Source of the DNA: Cyclospora cayetanensis
Taxonomy: Eukaryota; Apicomplexa; Conoidasida; Eucoccidiorida; Eimeriidae
Reading direction: 5' to 3'
Length of the DNA: 64,000 nt
NCBI RefSeq assembly: GCF_002999335.1
Contig: NW_020312048.1
Location: 124,001-188,000, forward strand
In this document: piece by piece, positions 30,655 through 42,900 of the stretch
Numbering within the stretch: the first letter of the stretch is position 1
Layout: each line of letters starts with the position of its first letter
Notes under the pieces: generated by a model
What the model was told of the DNA's origin: nothing
Seen by the model: the letters and a program-made list of their open reading frames with translations, nothing else
Database searches by the model: none
Position numbers and translations under genes: made by a program

Positions 30655-30901
30655 CTTAGCTCCCAAAATGCTAGCCAGCAAAGAAAAGCCAAGCCAAGAG
30701 AGTCCTCATAAAAAGCTAGCTGCATGCATGGCTGGCTAGCTAGACGGCCAGCCGCTCGCGCGGCAAAGCTTGCAGAAAACGTCTCGCCCTCCCTCCCTGG
30801 GCACGCAACGCCTTTACACGTCGGCAGAGCCGCGCAGCCAGATGCAAAGAAGCAGCAGCATTAGCAGCAGCAGCAGCTCATGCTAATGCTGTTGCATTTA
30901 C

Positions 30902-32715
30902 CTGCATGAGGCGTATGCCGAGGATGAGGGGTGCCAAGGCTCCAAGACAAAAACGGATTACACTCCTCGCCTCAAGACTTTCACTCCAGTGCCTCCCCAG
31001 CAGCTGCAAGATCTGCTCTGCTGTCTCCGCTGCCGTGAACGGCAGCAGTGGAAAAGCAACGGCCTTGAGAGCCTCTTCCTCTGCTGTGCCGCTGCAAGGC
31101 GAGCATGCGGTGCCTAGGGGGCTGCAGACATCAGACGTCGCTGCAGCTGCAGCTGAGGCTGCTGCCACTGCTTGTAGACTCGGCTCTGCTGCTGGAGAAA
31201 CACAGGGCATGAGCGGCACCTGGAGGCGGGGAGGTGGAGCCTCGAATTCCCCGCCGAAAAAGCACTGCTGCGATGCTTCTGCTGCCGTTGCTCCAGCAGC
31301 AGCAGCAGAAGCAGCAGCCACTGCAGCAGTTGCTGCTGCAGCCTCCACGCAGCTCGTAGAGCGACTTTGCTGCGGCTGCGGGAGACGAGAAGCAGCCTCC
31401 CGCGAGGAGGGGGAGCAGCAGCAGCAAAGACCTCGAGAAGGACTGCTGCTGCTGCTGTCTCTGTCTTGTACACACGCGCCAGCCGTTCCCCCCCCAAAGC
31501 CATAGCAGCAGCAGCAGCCGCTACCCCAAGCGTCGCTGTGGCAGCGGCGCATCGCCAGGGGTGGACAGCAACAGCTCAAGCTGAGGATTCTCGGGAGCTC
31601 TGGCCTCTTAGATCCCTGCAACTGCGCTGTTTGCTCTTCTTGGGAACGATCCTGCTGCTGCTGAAGCTGCTGCTGCTGCTCCTGCTGCTGCTCCCGCTGC
31701 TGCTGCTCCCGCCGAGCTAGCAGAAACTGAACAAACCCCTCTTGCTGCACATTTTGCCAGCCCCACAGCTCCACCACAACAAACGCGAATAGCCAAGACC
31801 AAAAGCTGACAGCCTTCTTGTCGTAAACGTCCTCCTTGAGGAGTCTGTGGAGGCACTGCAAGACGGCTTCAAGGTCGCCTAGGACGGTGTCTGACTGCCC
31901 TTCTTCCCCCTCCCCGCCGACATACCAAGGAGCTTGTGGAGAAGGGGGCAGCGGATTCGCCAGAAAGCGAGACGACTCAAAGAGCGCATGCAACAGCCGT
32001 CTCTGCTGCTTCATCTGCTGCTGCACGGCTTCGCGCGTGCTCTTTGAGCCCCCTCGAGGCGTTAAGCTGCTACGGCGCTTGGCATATCCCCAGACTTGCT
32101 GCTGCTGCTGCGGCTGCTGCTGCTCCAACTCTCCGTACATATGCTGGCTTGAACTCTGACTGGACTCCTGATCCCCCTGTTGCGCCGCTTGCTCGTGCGG
32201 GTGGTGTTGCGGCTGCTGCTGCTGGCGATGATGCTGGTGATGATGGGGGTGGTGGTGGGGTTGGTGGTGGTGGGGTTGCGAGGGCTGCTGCTGCTGATGC
32301 CCCGCATAGTGTCGAAGCGTGCCGCTCCTTCTCCCCGCGAAATGCGCAGAAGCGGCTCCTGATTCGCTGGAGGTAGTGGCTGCCGCAGCGGATGTACTTG
32401 CAGCAGCCGCCGTCGAATCGGATGGATTGAGGAGCATGAGCAGTTTGTCAGAAGCAAACAGCAGCTGCTGCTTCAAGCTAGGAGAAAGCAGGGGCTTTGC
32501 CACGTCGATGCAGAAATTGCCGCTATGCGGCGCTTGCGCACAGTGATGCCACCGGTAGGGGGGCTGGCCAGACCGCAGAACAAAGCTCACGCCGATCGCT
32601 GCAGTCGCATAAAAGCACATCAGCGGATGGATATCTTGTTTCCCATGTTTTCGCTTCAAACGTTTGGTGAAGGAAAACGTGGGAAAGCGGAGACGCGCAG
32701 CTGCGTAATGCACAT
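30902..32715 (-). CDS. coding block of the same unrecognised minus-strand series
   Basis: Ends at the strong donor ATGCAG|GTAAAT (30902). The right-hand limit is unsure: three acceptors (cttgcag at about 32722, tacgcag near 32704, gactgcag near 32605) are possible, and the last two agree in phase with the donor at 32860. Contains VSFVLRSGQPPYRWHHC, LSPSLKQQLLFASDKLLML, a His/Gln-rich run at about 32170-32290, VLQCLHRLLKEDVYDKKAV, FWSWLFAFVVVELWGW, long Gln runs, Cys-rich segments and FTAAETAEQILQLLGRHW. No family recognised. Confidence 0.55.
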
Positions 32716-32859
32716 TCGGGATCTGCAAGCATGGGAATACGCCGACAAAAATTTGTGGTATGAGAAAGCTCATGGTTGCTTTGTCATGGCAGAAAAAAGC
32801 TCATGGTTGCTTTATCATGGCTCTTCATAAAGAGCCACATGCAGTGTAAAGCCCCTCAC

Positions 32860-33258
32860 TTGATTTGCCGTCAACTTTGCGGGGAATTCTGAGGTCTACG
32901 ACATGCAACACAATGCTCCTGCAGCTGCTGCAGCAAATCTTGCTGCCGCCGCTCCCGTTACTAGCATCATGGCTGCTGCTCCTGCTGCTGCCGGAGGCGC
33001 AAAGCACCCCGTTGTTCCCCACAGTGACACGCAACATGGGCGTGTCTACACTTTGCGTGTCTGAGGATACGGAGCCGGCAGGCCAGAAGACCTTTGGGGG
33101 CTGTCTCCATCTCTGCCCCGTTATACTATTTGCACCAGTGGGGTTGCCTTTGACGTTTGGAATGATCGGGGGATGCTGATGCTGCTGCTGCTGCTGCTGC
33201 TGTTGTTGTGGCTGCTGCTGCCGCCGCTCTTCTGCCGCCGCTGCAGCGGAGGGTAAAA

Positions 33259-33300
<42 letters not shown>

Positions 33301-36300
33301 CAGCCTGCTCATCGGCGGGCTTGTCAGCCACGGAGGAGGGGGGAAGCGGCGCGCCGCTTCCCCCCTCCTCCGTGGCTGACAAGCCCGCCGATGTCGCAGC
33401 AGTAGCAGCAGCAGCAGTCGAAGAGGAAAGTGCCGAGAGAGCTGCAACTGCCGTTGCACAGCACTCGTCTACTGCCGCAGTCGCGAGCTGCAAAGGCGTT
33501 CTGTCATCAAGAATAAGGCCCCAGTGGCAATAACAGGGAGAGGACGATCCCGACAGCGAGGAAACATTCCCCCCCTCCTGGTGGTCCTCATTGAGCAGCG
33601 CAACAAGGCGCAGCAACACTACCCCCGCCGCTTCCTCCACAAGAGCCATCTCGACTTCGCCCCCTTCTTCTCCCGATGACGCATACCTCCTGAGGCAGCA
33701 AACAAGCAAGCGGCGGATACGGGCAGCCGCTGAGAGCGCCATATAACAGAGGCGAAAAGTGCAACTAGGGGCTCAGGCAAGCACGCCAAAGATTCCACAG
33801 AAGCCGACACAGGCAGCACACCACAGCACCCCCTGAACACGGGGTGTGTGTGAGAGACAACCCCTTCAAAAGACCTTTTTCCACACGCGATCGCAGAGAA
33901 AAAAGGCACACCAGACTCCCATGCCACACACGCTCCAAGTATCGAAGGCAACCCGACGACCAAAGGAAACGTCTCGCACAGACGAAGCATTCTGATACAC
34001 GCAAAAAAGGCGAGGCAACGCAAAGGAGGGAAGACACCCCCTCCGCGAAGACAGCAGCCAAAGGGGTCAGCCAGACGCCAAGAGAACACCACCAAAAGAC
34101 ATCACAAAAGAAAAAAAATGTGAAGTCACCGTACTTGCAAGCTAGCAGTCGAAGACCTCCGTAAAAGACTTTGTCGACATTCGCAATAGCAGAGGCATCC
34201 TGAGCTCCATCCAAAAGAGAAGGCAGCAGCAAGCGCCACACTTGGGAGCAGAAAGCCCTTTCTGCTGCACCACTTGCCGAGACTTCTGCCGCTTTAGCCG
34301 AACTCGCCTCTTCTGCTGCGACACATGCAGCCGCTGTTGCACACTGGGACTGAGCCCCTGCTGCTGCTGCCACAGCCGCACAGTTTGCCCCTGCTGCTGC
34401 TGCTGGCTCTGCTCTGCATTCAACGGCTGCTGCTGCTGCGCGTACAGCGACTGATGTCGCTGCGTTAGCCGTATCCGCTGCCGCGTCTGCAGCTGCAGTC
34501 GCCAGTGCTGCTGCACCTGCAGAGTCTGACGTATCCTCCAGCCTTCCCCCCCCCCGCTGCGTCTGCGGGTTCGCAGTGCTGCCATCGTAATCTGCCGATG
34601 TACCAGGAGGATCACACACTGCAGCAGCAGCTGCTGCTGCTGCTGCAGCGGGTTGCGCAATCGTCGCTGCCGTATTCGCTGCAGCTGCGGCACCAACGCC
34701 TCTACATGCGAAAGGCCGCTTTGACGGTATATTACGAAGATGGGTTTCTTTGCCATCGGAGCGCTCCTCCTCCTGCTGCTCTTGATGCTCCTCCTGTTTG
34801 TCTTCCTTTTCTTCTTCCTTTTCCTCTTCCTTCACCTCTTGATGCTGCTCTTGATGCTGCTCTTGATGCCCCTCTTGTTCGTCTTCTTTTTCCCCCTCCT
34901 GATCTTGCTGCTCCTGCTTGTCTTCATTTTCCCCCTCCTTTTCTTGCTGCTGCTGTTTGTCTTCTTTTCCCCCTTCCTTCTCCTCCTGCGGCTCTAGATG
35001 CTGCTGCTGTTGGTCTCCTTTTTCCCCCTCTTTCTGCTCCTTCTCCTCCTGCGGCTCTATATGTTGCTGCTGTTGGTCTTCTTCTTCCCGTTCCTTCTCC
35101 TCCTGCGACTCTTGCTGCTGCAGCTCCCACAAAATAACCTCCTTTGTCGACTGTAGCAGCTCCTGCTGCTGAGGCTGCGCGCCAGTCTCGTCCGCCGTGT
35201 TGAATGAAGACACTGTGCGCTGCAGAGACAGGTCAAGTGATTTTCCCTGACTATCGAGAAAGTGGAGAGCAAGCGGTCTTTGCTGTAGTGGTGCTTGCTG
35301 TAAAGACAGTAGGAGCCTCAGACGCCACAGACCAGCGCAACCCTTTCCGAAGCAGGGAAGGGTTGCAAGGGCAGCTATAGCTTGTGCGTCAGGTTCTTGC
35401 GCTGTGTCTCTGGTGGAAGCGAAAGCGCTCGAAGCATCAGAGGATCCCGCCTCTGCTGCCGTGAGGGAGAAACACTGCAGAAGGGGGGTCCCGCCAAGAA
35501 GCAGTTTCACGCAGTGCCACCACTTGCCTCCAACCCCTAGCTGTACACCTGCCAGAAGAGGCGAACTGTCTGCTGCTGCGGAAGGCTGTTGCTGCTGGTT
35601 GACGAAGATATCAAGAGCGAATGCTCGACCCAAGAACCACGTAAGGAGGAAGCACTGCGCCTTTTCTGCCGCTGAACGGAGTCTATCTGAGGCTTGCAGA
35701 CACCGGAGGCGAAGCAGCGTGGGGACGGCGAGCAAAGGCTCGGAGCTCTGCTTGAGGCTTAGCGGCATCTGCTGCTGTTGCTGCTGCATGCGTATCAGCA
35801 GCAGAGCAGCCTGCTGCAGCGCAGCGGCCTCTGCAGCCGCCGCCGCTGCAACGCAGTCCACGGAGTAGTTGCAATTCGTTTCCGTCTTCAGCCACCCATG
35901 AACTGCGCTGTGAAGAACAAACTCGATCGCCTTCCGTTGAGACTCTTGAGGCTGCGTCTTCTCCCCGCTTCTGAGAATACGATTCGAGGTTATCCACACT
36001 GGGCAGCCGAGTCGCACAAACGCGCAGTACACCGGGCCCCTAGTTGCATGTCTGCAGCTGTTGCTGCTGTTGCCGCAGCACTCGTCGTCTGTGGTGCTCT
36101 TGCTGCTTTTACCGCTGCTCTTGCTGCTGACGTCTTCTTGCGCTAAGATGCCGCTGCTAGCCGCATGCTCCGGCAGGGCTGCAGTGGAGGGTGCAGCAGA
36201 CGCACTGCTGCCAGTGCTGTTGCAGCTGCTGCAAGCCAAACAGCAGCTGCAGTGCCCCCCCGAAAGCACCTCGTCGCTCACGCTGCGCATCGAGGGCCTA

Positions 36301-37133
36301 CTGCATCTGCTGGAAAGCAGGAGAGCTGAGCAGCAGAAACAGCAGCAGCAGCTGCAGAGGTACATCGGCGACTGCAGCGCCGCTTTGTTGGCGACGCGCA
36401 CGCAATTCGGGAAGGCACAAGCCGCAGGAGGCTCTCTCCAGCTGCGTCCATCCGCCGCAGTAAAGCCCCAGTGTACATACAGCTGCTGCTGCTGCTGCGA
36501 AGGCAGTTGCAAGGAGCCTATTTCAGAAGGTGGCGACTCGGAGGCGTCTTTTGCTGCTCCTGCCGTTGTTGCTGCTGCTGCTTCTGCTGCACGCGTTGCT
36601 GCTGCTGCTTCTGCTGCACTGGTGCACGGCGAAGGAACTGCGTGGACGTCCAGCACTTGCGACGCTGGCGCTACTGCCGGGGCTGCTGCATCCGCCTCCC
36701 GCTGATGGGTGCTCGGCTCTGCAGCAGGAGGAGCGCCGCGAGTCTCTGCTCCTGAGAGAGCTTGTCGGAAACAGCTGCAACAACCCCACAAAGGAGCTTG
36801 GGGTGCGTAGACACCCGAAGCCACGGGGAGAAGCCGCCATCGCTCTTTGTGAGGCTGCTCGAGATCCTGTTCGTACCCCGGGGAAGCAACTACCTGCAGC
36901 AGAAGCGTGTGACTTCCACTGCTTTGAGTATCCTCGCTCAAGAGAAAGCTAGGAATGGCCAAAACGCGATGCGAGATCCGCCATTGCTGCGCCGTCCTGC
37001 TGCTAAAATGAGGCCCTACAATGACGTACCGCCGCAGCAAGTCTTGCAGCAAACGCTTTTGCAGAGCTCCCCCCCCCCATGGCTCCCCCTCCTTTTGCTG
37101 CTGCATCACAGGCAGGAGATCTGCTGTGCTCAT
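32860..37133 (-). CDS. first two exons of a very large unrecognised protein
   Basis: Exon 1 37133-34135 and exon 2 33764-32860 join in phase 2 (donor TTGCAA|GTACGG, acceptor gcccctag|TTGCAC); exon 2 ends at CAA|GTGAGG in phase 1. Exon 1 starts MSTADLLPVMQQQKEG and carries ordinary sequence (LLQDLLRRYVIVGPHF, QQWRISHRVLAIPSFLL, GPVYCAFVRLGCPVWITSN, QCFLLTWFLGRAFALDIF) between poly-Ala and poly-Gln tracts. It also has a 120-residue Glu/Lys/Gln repeat zone, then QVWRLLLPSLLDGAQDASA. Exon 2 holds ARIRRLLVCCLRRYAS and the palindrome at 33310. The protein is likely to run on into the blocks at 32.7-25.2 kb, which would make it well over 2500 residues. I do not recognise the family. Confidence 0.6.
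33310..33393. repeat. perfect 84-bp palindrome without spacer
   Basis: Every base from 33310 to 33351 is complementary to its partner from 33393 back to 33352; the centre is gcggcgcgccgc and the pairing breaks at 33309/33394. It lies in an open coding frame (minus), and because it is symmetric both strands encode the same peptide (SATEEGGSGAPLPPSSVADK). Either a true cruciform-forming sequence or a fold-back sequencing or assembly artefact. Confidence 0.97.
34755..35115 (-). repeat. Glu/Lys/Gln low-complexity coding repeat
   Basis: The minus strand encodes tandem imperfect units of the type QEEKEGGKEDKQQQQ, giving a highly charged, probably extended or coiled-coil segment in exon 1 of the large unrecognised gene. 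On the plus strand the same bases read as Leu/Phe- and Cys/Ser-rich frames, which are not genes. Confidence 0.8.
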
Positions 37134-39936
37134 CGAAGGGACGCAGCAGCAGTCCCTGTGGGGTGGGGTGGCATCCCTGTTCCTTCCCGCTGCTGCAGCA
37201 CTCCTCCTGAGGCTGTACTGCCCGTCACTCCTGCCGCCTCCTCCAATCGCTGATTGGCAGCACCTATTGATGCTGGTGCTGCTGCTGCTGCGTCTTTCTT
37301 CCCTAGGAGCCGGAGATGCCTAACCGTATATATATATATATACGAATGTGTATATATATGTATACGTATGTATATGTGTGTATACAGGTAAGTATGTATG
37401 TATGAATGAATGTGCTGCATAGATTGATTCACATACATGCACACACATAGACACCTAAAATCCTCTCGGCTGGCAGGCTGGTGCTCCTACAGGCAATTAC
37501 ACGGGTAGTACTTTTCCCATGCGGGAGGCCAAAAAGCTGCGCTCTCTGAAAGCGTGTTTTCCGCCGGTTCGGCTTGCGCCGTTTTCGAAAACTCTTCAAT
37601 GTCACAGGAGGGTGCACGTGCAAAGGCAGCAGGCGCTTCTGCTGCGGTCTAGAAGAGTAGACACTGCACCTCCTTTTGTTAGGGGTATTGTTGAGGCACA
37701 GGGTGTAAGGGCATCCGCGTAGATGGAAGCGAAGAGACACACGGTGCTGGGTGCTTGCGGGCAAGGGATGACGCCGGGAGAGGTAGAACTCTGTTTCCGG
37801 GTAGGGGAGCTTTGTAGGCTGCTCGCGTTTGGTGTATAAGTTTAATGAAGCTTCGAATTATTAGCTTAAACTTTTTAGGAATCTGCGAGCGTTGCTTAAT
37901 TGAATGGCAAGGCACAGAATCGGTAGCTCGCGAGAAAGCCACTGGCACTGGTACGTCCACATTCGCTCCCACGGATGCTCTGCACCTGGACTGTGTGCAA
38001 ATGAATTCCGGCAAATAACACACACGTCGCTTACATCTATTTGACAGGTAATTTTTTTTCTTTGTGTGTCGTGAAGTCTCGGGAGAAGTCCAAAGACATC
38101 CTTCTGCGCGCCTATAGAGGCTGCTGGTGCGCTTGCGCATATATCGCCTTTGCTGTTATTGCTCTTGCTGTGGGCGCAGTAATCGGGGAGGCTTACGTTT
38201 CTACAAATATGCGTCTGGCTAAGCCTAGAGTGATTCGAGTCATGAGGGTCGACGCTTTGCGAGCGCCCTTGGATAGCCCTCTGCGATCTCCTTGCTGGAC
38301 GGGCTCTTGCCGGCCATGTGTATGCTGCAATGAGTGCGTCTTGCTGCTACTTCTGCTACAGCACAGAGTATCAGGAAGGCAACCAGCGCGGTAGTCGGGG
38401 ATGTTGCTCAATGGCTAATGTAGAAGGCAGAAAAATGTTCGGCGGTGTGCCTAGTGGCGTGCTGCTTCGGTACAACAAGCCTAAGGGACTTTATCAGACT
38501 TGTACACACATGCCACATCATGCAGTTTCCTTCATGACGCTCTGACTGGTGGAACTAGCATCACCATTGGAAAGACACTCTAGTCAAGCGGGGTAAGCTA
38601 AAGATCGGCCCTTCTTTACTGTACTAGCGCTACACACACACACGTGATTCTGTTTTAGAAAAGAATCAAATGCTTAATTTGTTTCTTCACATCCAATATT
38701 ACAATCGAGAGTGGAGTTAGCGCAATGCAACAAGGACCAATGTAATGGACCTGCACACTAAAAGCTAGGTACTGCTACGCCTTGGGAATACTCAAAGTGT
38801 CCAGAGCAAGGAGCTAAGCGCACTCTGGCTGCCCCTTACTCTGAAAATTGCAAGCAAGCAAAGACGGAGGCTCTTTTGTCACGCAGTCAATTACGTCTCT
38901 ACAGTTCGTGTTGCGCTCCACCAAAGGTATGCGCAAGGAGACTTTTTCTCGTCAAGCCCAATACACAAAGCAATAAGAGGGAAGTAAGTCTATGTTCTCT
39001 TAAAAGAGCTCACTTTTCCATTCCCTACCCACGACCCTTCGGATTTCTTCACGCTTAGCTAGGGTGCGCGCTGCTGCAACCTCCAAGCAGTCCGAGCATT
39101 CACGCTAGCTGCACAAATATCTTGCGCCAATACACACGACATTGGGTCTTCTTGTATCGAGCTAACAGTACAACCCTGTAAAAAAGGATTTGCGAACAGA
39201 CCAATCAATTGGCGAATTCCGCAACCATTCTTAGGCGCAGACAACTAGTAGGGTAGAACCTGCGTTAGTGCAGTATACACCGCTCTACCGTCTGCGTCGA
39301 TACGAGGACCATCCCTTGCTCACTCAAGGGACCCGGTGAAGCTACATGCAAACAGGTTCTACTGTGCTGATTATATCTAACGAGCTACTGTGAACATGTG
39401 ACCAAGTGGTGTCTGCTCACATTTGTAATTTATTGGGGCGTACTACTTCTTTCTCGCGACAAGACGCAGTGTCATGTGCTGGAGCGTTGGATGCTCTGTG
39501 CAACCAGCTGTAAATCATCATTTAAGTGGATAGAAAATGCAGCTACGCTGAGCCTTACTTTCCCTCTATACTCCTGGAGGAACCCTAACAAGCGTGCAAG
39601 AGGGGAAACCCTTTGAAAACCCACTCCACCCCTGTGTACCATGTTTCTATTGACGCTAGAGTCAAGTGTCGCCCTATGGAGACCCTATAGGGGCATTGTT
39701 TCGGATGCCGCAACTATTCGGGCACAAACGTGGTACAAGGAAGCAGGTAGATGTGTATTCAAGAGCGAAGGGCAGGCGAAGTGCCGACGTGTTGGGCTCT
39801 GTCCGGCTGTGCTGACCTTATCCAAGCTGCATGCGGTGCGATTGACTCTGCCTTTCGTGTACGTAACGGGAAAAACTCGTGCTGAGATCAAACGTCTCTT
39901 AGAGCTACGAAAGCGGCAGGCTACGCAGAGAAGCCC
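37134..39936. other. intergenic; weak membrane frame and short microsatellite
   Basis: Upstream flank of the large minus-strand gene and downstream flank of the Cdc20-like gene. A TA/TATG microsatellite lies at about 37328-37395. On the plus strand 38041-38394 a frame without ATG start includes SREKSKDILLRAYRGC followed by a membrane-like run (AYIAFAVIALAVGAVIG); the acceptor-like tttttttctttgtgtgtcgtgaag just before it makes an exon possible but unproven. A plus frame at 39641-40039 begins with ATG but shows no family signature. From about 38.6 kb the sequence is AT-richer, with an LTR fragment at 39085. Confidence 0.35.
39085..39140 (+). repeat. LTR-family fragment, copy C
   Basis: Contains gcagtccgagcattcacg, then gctgcacaaatatcttgcgc and aatacacacgac. 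It is followed about 30 bases later by tcgagctaac and then tgcgaacagaccaatcaatt; the latter two also follow the 54.5-kb copy (cgagctaac, tgcgaaccagcaaaccaat). No internal retroelement sequence was seen beside it, so it is a solo or truncated LTR. Confidence 0.5.
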
Positions 39937-42900
39937 TCAGAGGGGTGCTGGGTGGCTGGACCAGTCTTCTAATTGCCCCCCTTGCCAAAGATTCGAGGGG
40001 CCCTCAGCGAAAGGCCGCCGCAGAGCAGTGGGGCCCTGAAGAGTCGAGAAGGGCCCCCACCTAGATGCTCCTTTAGGCGGGCTCAATGCCCAAACGGCTA
40101 TTGTCTCGGCTGGAAGAGACCAGTAGGCTACGGCTCGCCCATCTGCGCTTTGCACCAGGCTTGATGCATTATCGGTCTTGGCGTAGCAGCCTCCCTGATG
40201 TGCTGCTGCTGCGTCTTCTGGCGTTGCCGTCTGGCTCCCTGGTAGCTCCCAGGAAGAGCGGCGCGGGGAATCCGTCAGAACCTCAGGGAGCAAGAAGCCT
40301 CCCCCAGGAGCTCCCCAGTGGGAGGCGTTAAAAGTAGGGTATGACGATACTGCATGCGGACCGGGCCTGCTGCGAGGCCCTCCGCTATAAAAGGGAGGAG
40401 ACAGAGAGGCGCCTCCGGGGGGGCCCCCACTGGACGTTGAGGCTCCTGTCGAGGCTGCAGCATCTGGTGTCGGGGTTCGCGTGTTGCTGTCAGTGTTGCT
40501 GCTTTCGCGCATGACTGGCCTTTCCCCAAAGCCCCCAATCTTCAGCAACAGCGGCTGAAGCAGTGCCGCACAGTCTCCATACACGGCAGAACCCCCTGAT
40601 GGCGCCCAGGAAGCCGGGGGCCCCCTGGTCGTCTCCTCTCTGCGTTTACCCCCGACGCCGTCGAGTTGCTGGTGCTCTCGCGGCTGCCTCTCTAAGAGAC
40701 TCTTTCCCCCATCCCCCAGATAGCACCATACAGTGACACCTCCACGTCCACCGTTTCCTGGGCCCTTACCGTTCTTAAGGGCCCCTACAGGCGGCGCATA
40801 GGACGCTCCGCAGGGCCTCCTCCAGCTGTGCGCGAGCAGCAACTCCCCAGTAAGTCTGCTCCACAGCATTGACGTGACCTGAGAGTAAGCCCCAGGAGCG
40901 CACATATGAAGTCAACTCCAGAGAGAGAAGAAGCTCTGCACGTCTCACGGTCCCACGCACTGTCTGTTTCTTGTCTGAAGGCATGATACCAGAGTCGCAG
41001 GACGGCTCCTGCGGCTCTGGTGTCATGCCTTCAGGCGGTCTAAGGGATGTATCACTAAGGAAAACGACTTACGAGGCCCTCTAGAAAGATCTCGAGGATG
41101 GGGAACGGTTGTATGGCTTCGGAGTCTTGAAACCAAAGCTTCAGCTTGCTGCTGCCGCAAGCGGGCATAGGCAACAGAAGGCCTCTACTCCCCGCTGCTC
41201 CTGCCGCAGTGTCGCCTGCTGAGAGCAGCACCCTGGAGTCGTGAACGCAAAACGAGAGGCAACGAACTTTCCCGCCATGAGCCTCCCGAATAACTGAAGA
41301 GATCCCCAGCAGCCAAACCCCCGATATAGAGGGCCCCCTAGCAGCAGAGGACTCTGGATGCCTTCGCCGCAGGGGGCAGCTAGGGGTCTCCTCCGGTACG
41401 TGAAGCTGCACCCGAGGGCCCCCAAAATGCGGCAAGAACCTCTGCAACAGCCGACTGTGGGCATCCCTCAAGCATCTCGAGTCGTCTGGCTCCGTAGGAG
41501 GAGCCAGCCACTGAGTGGAACCTGTCCCTTCAAAGGGTTCGCAGATTTGGGGTACAGGCGCTGTGGCACTAGGGGACCCCCAGGGAGGGGGATCTTCTCC
41601 TACGGCTGAAGGAATCTTCTCCTGCGTCTTACACTGCTGCTGCTGCTGCTGCTTTTGCTGTGGCTGTTGCTGCTGGGGGCCTGGAGTCGTTAGTCCTGCG
41701 TCTCTACCCACTGGCGTGTCTGGAGGCGAGGCACTGGAGGGTTGTGTGGAGGCGTTGCTGAGAGTCTTGAGAGAAGAACCTCCTCGGATTCTGGGAACGC
41801 TGTCGTGCAGAGACAGAGAACCCTCAGAACTGAGCGCTGCCACTTTCTCAGCGGAAGAGAAGGCATCTTTCTTGAGGAGAAACGCTGGATTTCCTGAAGG
41901 CGGCACCATCAGCCTTCGGCCGGAGGGGCCCCTCAAGGGGGCCCCCCCCCCGGCCTCCAAGAGTGCAGCCGCCCGCTGGTATTGCCGCAAAGCCCCTAAA
42001 GACCATAAGAGAAGTGCTCCCTCCCTGCTTCCGACGACGAGGCATTCCCCCTCAGGACCCCACACCAAAGAGGTGGGGGAGTGTAACAGCACGTCGGCTG
42101 CGGCTGCGGGGGAGGGGCCCTCTGCATCTGTCCAGGGGGCCCCCAGAACCTCCTGCACAGATGCAGAGGGCTCTGGTACAGGGCACGCAAAGAGAAACGT
42201 GTGCATGCGATGCACAGTCACGCAGGCCTCCCCTGCGTCTCCGCCTGCCGTCGGAGACGCAGGAGAGTTCATACTCAGTTCCTGTGTCTCCAGTTTCCAC
42301 AGCGCGATGCGGCCATCCGCATAGGCAGCAGCCAGCAGCAATTCATGGGGATGCCAAGCCAAGGCTGTCACCTCGGGAGAGCCTCGTAATGCACCTTCCC
42401 AGGTGCTGCACAGATGCTGCTGCGACTGCTGCTGCTGCAAATGCTGCTTCTGCTCGTGAAGCGTGTGGAGAGCCTTCAATAGGCTGCTGTGGTCTTCTTC
42501 AGCGCTCCCCAAGGCGGCGCCGTCGGGGGGTTCTGAGCTCGTGTCGGCTACACAGCGGCACGCAGGGGTGCAGGCCCCTTCCTGGGGGGCCCCCTCCCCT
42601 TCCTGGGGAGGGCCCTCCCCCGGAGGGAGTGGGAGGAGCCAGAATTCTAGCGCTCCCGACTCGAACCCCAGAGCGAGCACCGCCTCGTTTACAGTAGCGA
42701 ATTGAACGCATGAGACGTTGCGACTGCCCTCGGTGCTCGCCGTTGCCTGCGAGGGGGGGGGGGCCCCTGGCACTTCACCCGTGCGAGAAGGAGGGAGGGC
42801 CCCCCGGGTTCCTCCGCCTCCTCTTGGAGACAAAGGGACTACGGGCGCCATGCCCCCCTCCTGTGAAGGCGCCTCAGAGACTCTTAGGGAACGCGCGAAG

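Noticed and set aside
33208..33533. Plus-strand frames repeating the peptide of the minus exon
   Set aside because: A direct result of the 84-bp palindrome, not a second gene.
34740..35137. Plus-strand Leu/Phe/Pro-rich frames
   Set aside because: Antisense of the Glu/Lys/Gln coding repeat on the minus strand.
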